Shown piece by piece: positions 32,298 through 32,883 of a DNA stretch of 32,883 nucleotides. This DNA comes from Bacteroidales bacterium. Its GTDB lineage: Bacteria > Bacteroidota > Bacteroidia > Bacteroidales > G3-4614. Position numbers and translations under genes: made by a program. A model generated the notes under the pieces. It did not search any database and was not told where the DNA came from. It saw only the letters and a program-made list of their open reading frames with translations. Within the stretch, counting starts at the first letter, position 1. Each line of letters begins with the position of its first letter. Where the stretch lies: contig JAFYPQ010000032.1 in NCBI GenBank assembly GCA_017559955.1, positions 1 through 32,883 of the forward strand, in the 5' to 3' direction.

Positions 32298-32883
32298 TTA
32301 AATCTTTATTTTCAACTCAGCACCAAAGTAAATAGGTGAGTACATTTCGCGGTAACCACCTTGTTTGTCTTTGTGGAACATTTTAGAGAATTTCAAGATG
32401 TTGTTTGCCACGAACGACAACTCAACATATTTCTTAAACTCTTTAGTCATCTTGAAGTTAAGCATACAAGTCATTGGGAACTTTTGCTTGTCGTAGTAGA
32501 ACATGTTTGTAGTATAGTTTACTAAATCAACATATTCGCGGTTGTAAGGCATAGTGTTTTTGTTCCACTCTGTGTAGTTACCCTCGCCATCGTAGAAACC
32601 TAGAGGGTGAACCATATAAACCTCTTTACCGTTGAAGTTTCGGATGTGTTCAAACATTGAGTTTCCGTTCTCATCCTCATAAATAGTTTGAGCGCTCTCA
32701 TACCAAACAACTTGAGCAGTAGTAGTGAACACAAGTTTTAGAGCAGGAATGTGAGTAACAAAACGGAAGTTAGTGTTAACACGTTGAGTGATTGAACCGC
32801 TACCAGTAGGCATTACAGCCAAATAAGTGTTGAAACCTTGAATTTTGTTGCCATTCAAAGCAGTTGTCATATTTGGGTTCTCA
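32298..32883 (-). CDS. TonB-dependent outer-membrane receptor, C-terminal part (5' end outside window)
   Basis: The frame stays open to the right edge (ENPN precedes the first Met), so only the last 195 or so residues are present. They show alternating barrel strands with long extracellular loops and end in YFGAELKIKI, a typical TonB receptor last strand; SFVANNILKFSKMF is the usual penultimate pattern. The plug domain, and whether it is of SusC type with a carboxypeptidase-like domain, lie outside the window. It is the first visible gene of the surface locus: receptor, lipoprotein, barrel, C25/HEAT protein. Confidence 0.8.
   Translation of the reverse strand, partial: ENPNMTTALNGNKIQGFNTYLAVMPTGSGSITQRVNTNFRFVTHIPALKLVFTTTAQVVWYESAQTIYEDENGNSMFEHIRNFNGKEVYMVHPLGFYDGEGNYTEWNKNTMPYNREYVDLVNYTTNMFYYDKQKFPMTCMLNFKMTKEFKKYVELSFVANNILKFSKMFHKDKQGGYREMYSPIYFGAELKIKI

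Overview
The window looks like an AT-rich Bacteroidales chromosome, probably a gut or oral commensal. The reasons are the gene content (DUF4876 lipoprotein, SusC-like receptor end, BspA-type leucine-rich protein, gingipain-like C25 proteins, RluB with an Asn/Arg-rich N-terminus beside asnS) and the promoters, several of which fit the Bacteroidetes TTG-N(19-22)-TAnnTTTG form. Many gene ends carry strong bidirectional hairpin terminators. I saw no rRNA, tRNA, CRISPR array or intact transposase.

Layout. (1) 1-2555: the end of a large mobile-element-type protein with a decayed metallopeptidase motif, then a BspA-like leucine-rich repeat protein. (2) 2602-7471: rluB-asnS on the minus strand, and on the plus strand a SlyD-type FKBP and a catalytically empty M16 protein. 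(3) 7532-9076: a small outer-membrane barrel, rubrerythrin and a two-helix membrane protein. (4) 9421-15391: a secreted C25 (clan CD) peptidase with HEAT-like C-terminus, RmuC, a MalY/PatB C-S lyase and an acyltransferase. (5) 15527-19172: an OmpH/Skp-like lipoprotein and a small membrane protein on the minus strand; pepD, a DUF59/SufT-like protein and lpxH on the plus strand. (6) 19217-22988: a tight minus-strand operon mnmA - subtilase - xseA - xseB. (7) 23159-24804: carboxy(nor)spermidine dehydrogenase and a Bcp-type peroxiredoxin. (8) 24862-26803: a duplicated cassette, with a nearly identical promoter/leader in front of two strongly diverged secreted proteins, plus what looks like a deleted third copy. 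(9) 26992-32883: a minus-strand surface locus of TonB-dependent receptor (partial), DUF4876-like surface lipoprotein, outer-membrane barrel, and a second C25/HEAT protein.

Most of the window is housekeeping: tRNA charging and modification, lipid A synthesis, exonuclease VII, polyamine synthesis and peroxide defence. The parts most likely to hold undescribed biology are the receptor-lipoprotein-barrel-C25/HEAT locus together with its distant paralogue at 9421 (one copy has lost the first candidate catalytic His), and the cassette array at 24.9-26.8 kb, which has the architecture of a diversifying secreted or immunity-type family. All functions are read from sequence motifs and recalled family knowledge; no database search was run.
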